From: Phyllobacteriaceae bacterium
GTDB taxonomy: Bacteria; Pseudomonadota; Alphaproteobacteria; Rhizobiales; Devosiaceae
Length of the DNA: 5,701 nucleotides
Reading direction: 5' to 3'
Assembly (NCBI GenBank): GCA_012799265.1
Contig: JAAZLP010000046.1
Location: 1 to 5,701, forward strand
Shown here: positions 5,165 through 5,701 of the stretch, piece by piece
Position numbering within the stretch: position 1 is the stretch's first letter
Layout of the letters: every line of letters begins with the position of its first letter
Notes under the pieces: model-generated
Told to the model about the DNA's origin: nothing
The model's input: the letters and a program-made list of their open reading frames with translations, nothing else
Database searches by the model: none
Position numbers and translations under genes: made by a program

Positions 5165-5701
5165 AACATCTTGGGAAGTGCGGTGAGCGGTTTGCGGTAG
5201 ATCCGTCCGTCGTCGCGCTTCTCAAATAGCCATCCACGGCTGGCGAACATATTGCGCACCAGATAGGTGCCCAGCATGCCAACAACGAGGCCTGCCAACA
5301 CGTCCGTCGGATAATGCGCGCCGACCGGGACGCGTGAAATGCCCACAATGATGGCAATAACGACAAATGGCACCAGGGCGCGCGGCCAAAGGAAGCCAAC
5401 CACAAAGGCCATAGCCATGGCCGTCGCCGAATGCCCGCTCGGGAAACTCTGATAAGTCCAGTCGTTGACCACCGGCTGAAAGGCGAATGCGCCCGCGGTT
5501 TCAAACTCAACAGGCCTGCCTCTGCCGACCAGACGCTTGAAAAGATTAGTGATGAGACCCGGCGCCCCCACGCCGACGAAGATGAAGCCGGACAGCAAGA
5601 CAACTTCGCCCATCACGCGCCGCCAATAATCCTTCAACGGCAGGCGTATGAGCGCAGATAGAATCAGGATGGCGAGGCTGGGGATAAGGACCCAATCGGA
5701 C
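5146..5701 (-). CDS. PAP2-family membrane phosphatase (N-terminal part beyond window edge)
   Basis: The reading frame stays open to the right edge, so the start lies outside; 184 residues and the TAG stop at 5148-5146 are visible. All three motifs of the PAP2 (type 2 phosphatidic acid phosphatase) family are intact, numbering from the first full codon: KRLVGRGRP at 55-63, FPSGHS at 86-91 and SRVPVGAHYPTD at 122-133, with H90 and H129 as the catalytic histidines. Hydrophobic segments lie near 4-18, 31-50, 95-120 and 134-147, so it is an inner-membrane enzyme that removes phosphate from a lipid or isoprenoid phosphate. The substrate cannot be read from the sequence; phosphatidic acid, undecaprenyl pyrophosphate and the lipid A 1-phosphate (LpxE-like) are all possible. 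The TTG at 5637 is not the likely start, because a transmembrane segment lies upstream in frame. It ends tail to tail with metC, overlapping it by 19 bp. Confidence 0.88.
   Translation of the reverse strand, partial: SDWVLIPSLAILILSALIRLPLKDYWRRVMGEVVLLSGFIFVGVGAPGLITNLFKRLVGRGRPVEFETAGAFAFQPVVNDWTYQSFPSGHSATAMAMAFVVGFLWPRALVPFVVIAIIVGISRVPVGAHYPTDVLAGLVVGMLGTYLVRNMFASRGWLFEKRDDGRIYRKPLTALPKMFQRASV

Noticed and set aside
5431..5661. Plus-strand open frame of 76 codons opposite the PAP2 gene
   Set aside because: It is antisense to a frame with all three PAP2 motifs, and it has no motif or ribosome binding site of its own.

Overview
The window looks like chromosomal DNA of an alphaproteobacterium, most likely of the Rhizobiales/Rhizobiaceae type. 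The grounds are a fairly high GC content (high fifties percent by eye), strong similarity of four genes to the rhizobial general L-amino-acid permease operon aapJQMP, and a metC gene transcribed away from aapJ, an arrangement I associate with rhizobia. Genus-level placement is not possible from this sequence alone.

Layout. Bases 1-3769 carry the operon on the minus strand, read from right to left: aapJ (periplasmic binding protein, 3769-2753), a 112-bp gap with a terminator-like hairpin, aapQ (2640-1450), aapM (1440-313) and the first 102 codons of aapP (307-1, cut by the window edge). The aapQ/aapM and aapM/aapP junctions are 9 and 5 bp, and in each the ribosome binding site touches or overlaps the preceding stop codon. 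Bases 3770-3982 are the shared upstream region between aapJ and metC. It holds a candidate aapJ promoter, two small inverted repeats and three near-identical purine-rich repeats just before the aapJ start. metC (cystathionine beta-lyase, 3983-5164) runs on the plus strand. Its last 19 bp overlap the 3' end of a convergent, incomplete PAP2-family membrane phosphatase gene (5146-5701, minus strand).

How the genes work together. AapJ would capture amino acids in the periplasm and deliver them to the AapQ-AapM heterodimer in the inner membrane, powered by AapP. metC would break down cystathionine to homocysteine for methionine synthesis. The PAP2 protein is probably an unrelated membrane lipid or pyrophosphate phosphatase.

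Novelty. I do not see an undescribed system or any mobile element, CRISPR array or RNA gene. The genes are ordinary and intact. The parts worth a second look are regulatory: the triple repeat in the aapJ leader, the hairpin that could lower permease expression relative to the binding protein, and a tandem 8-mer beside the aapQ ribosome binding site.
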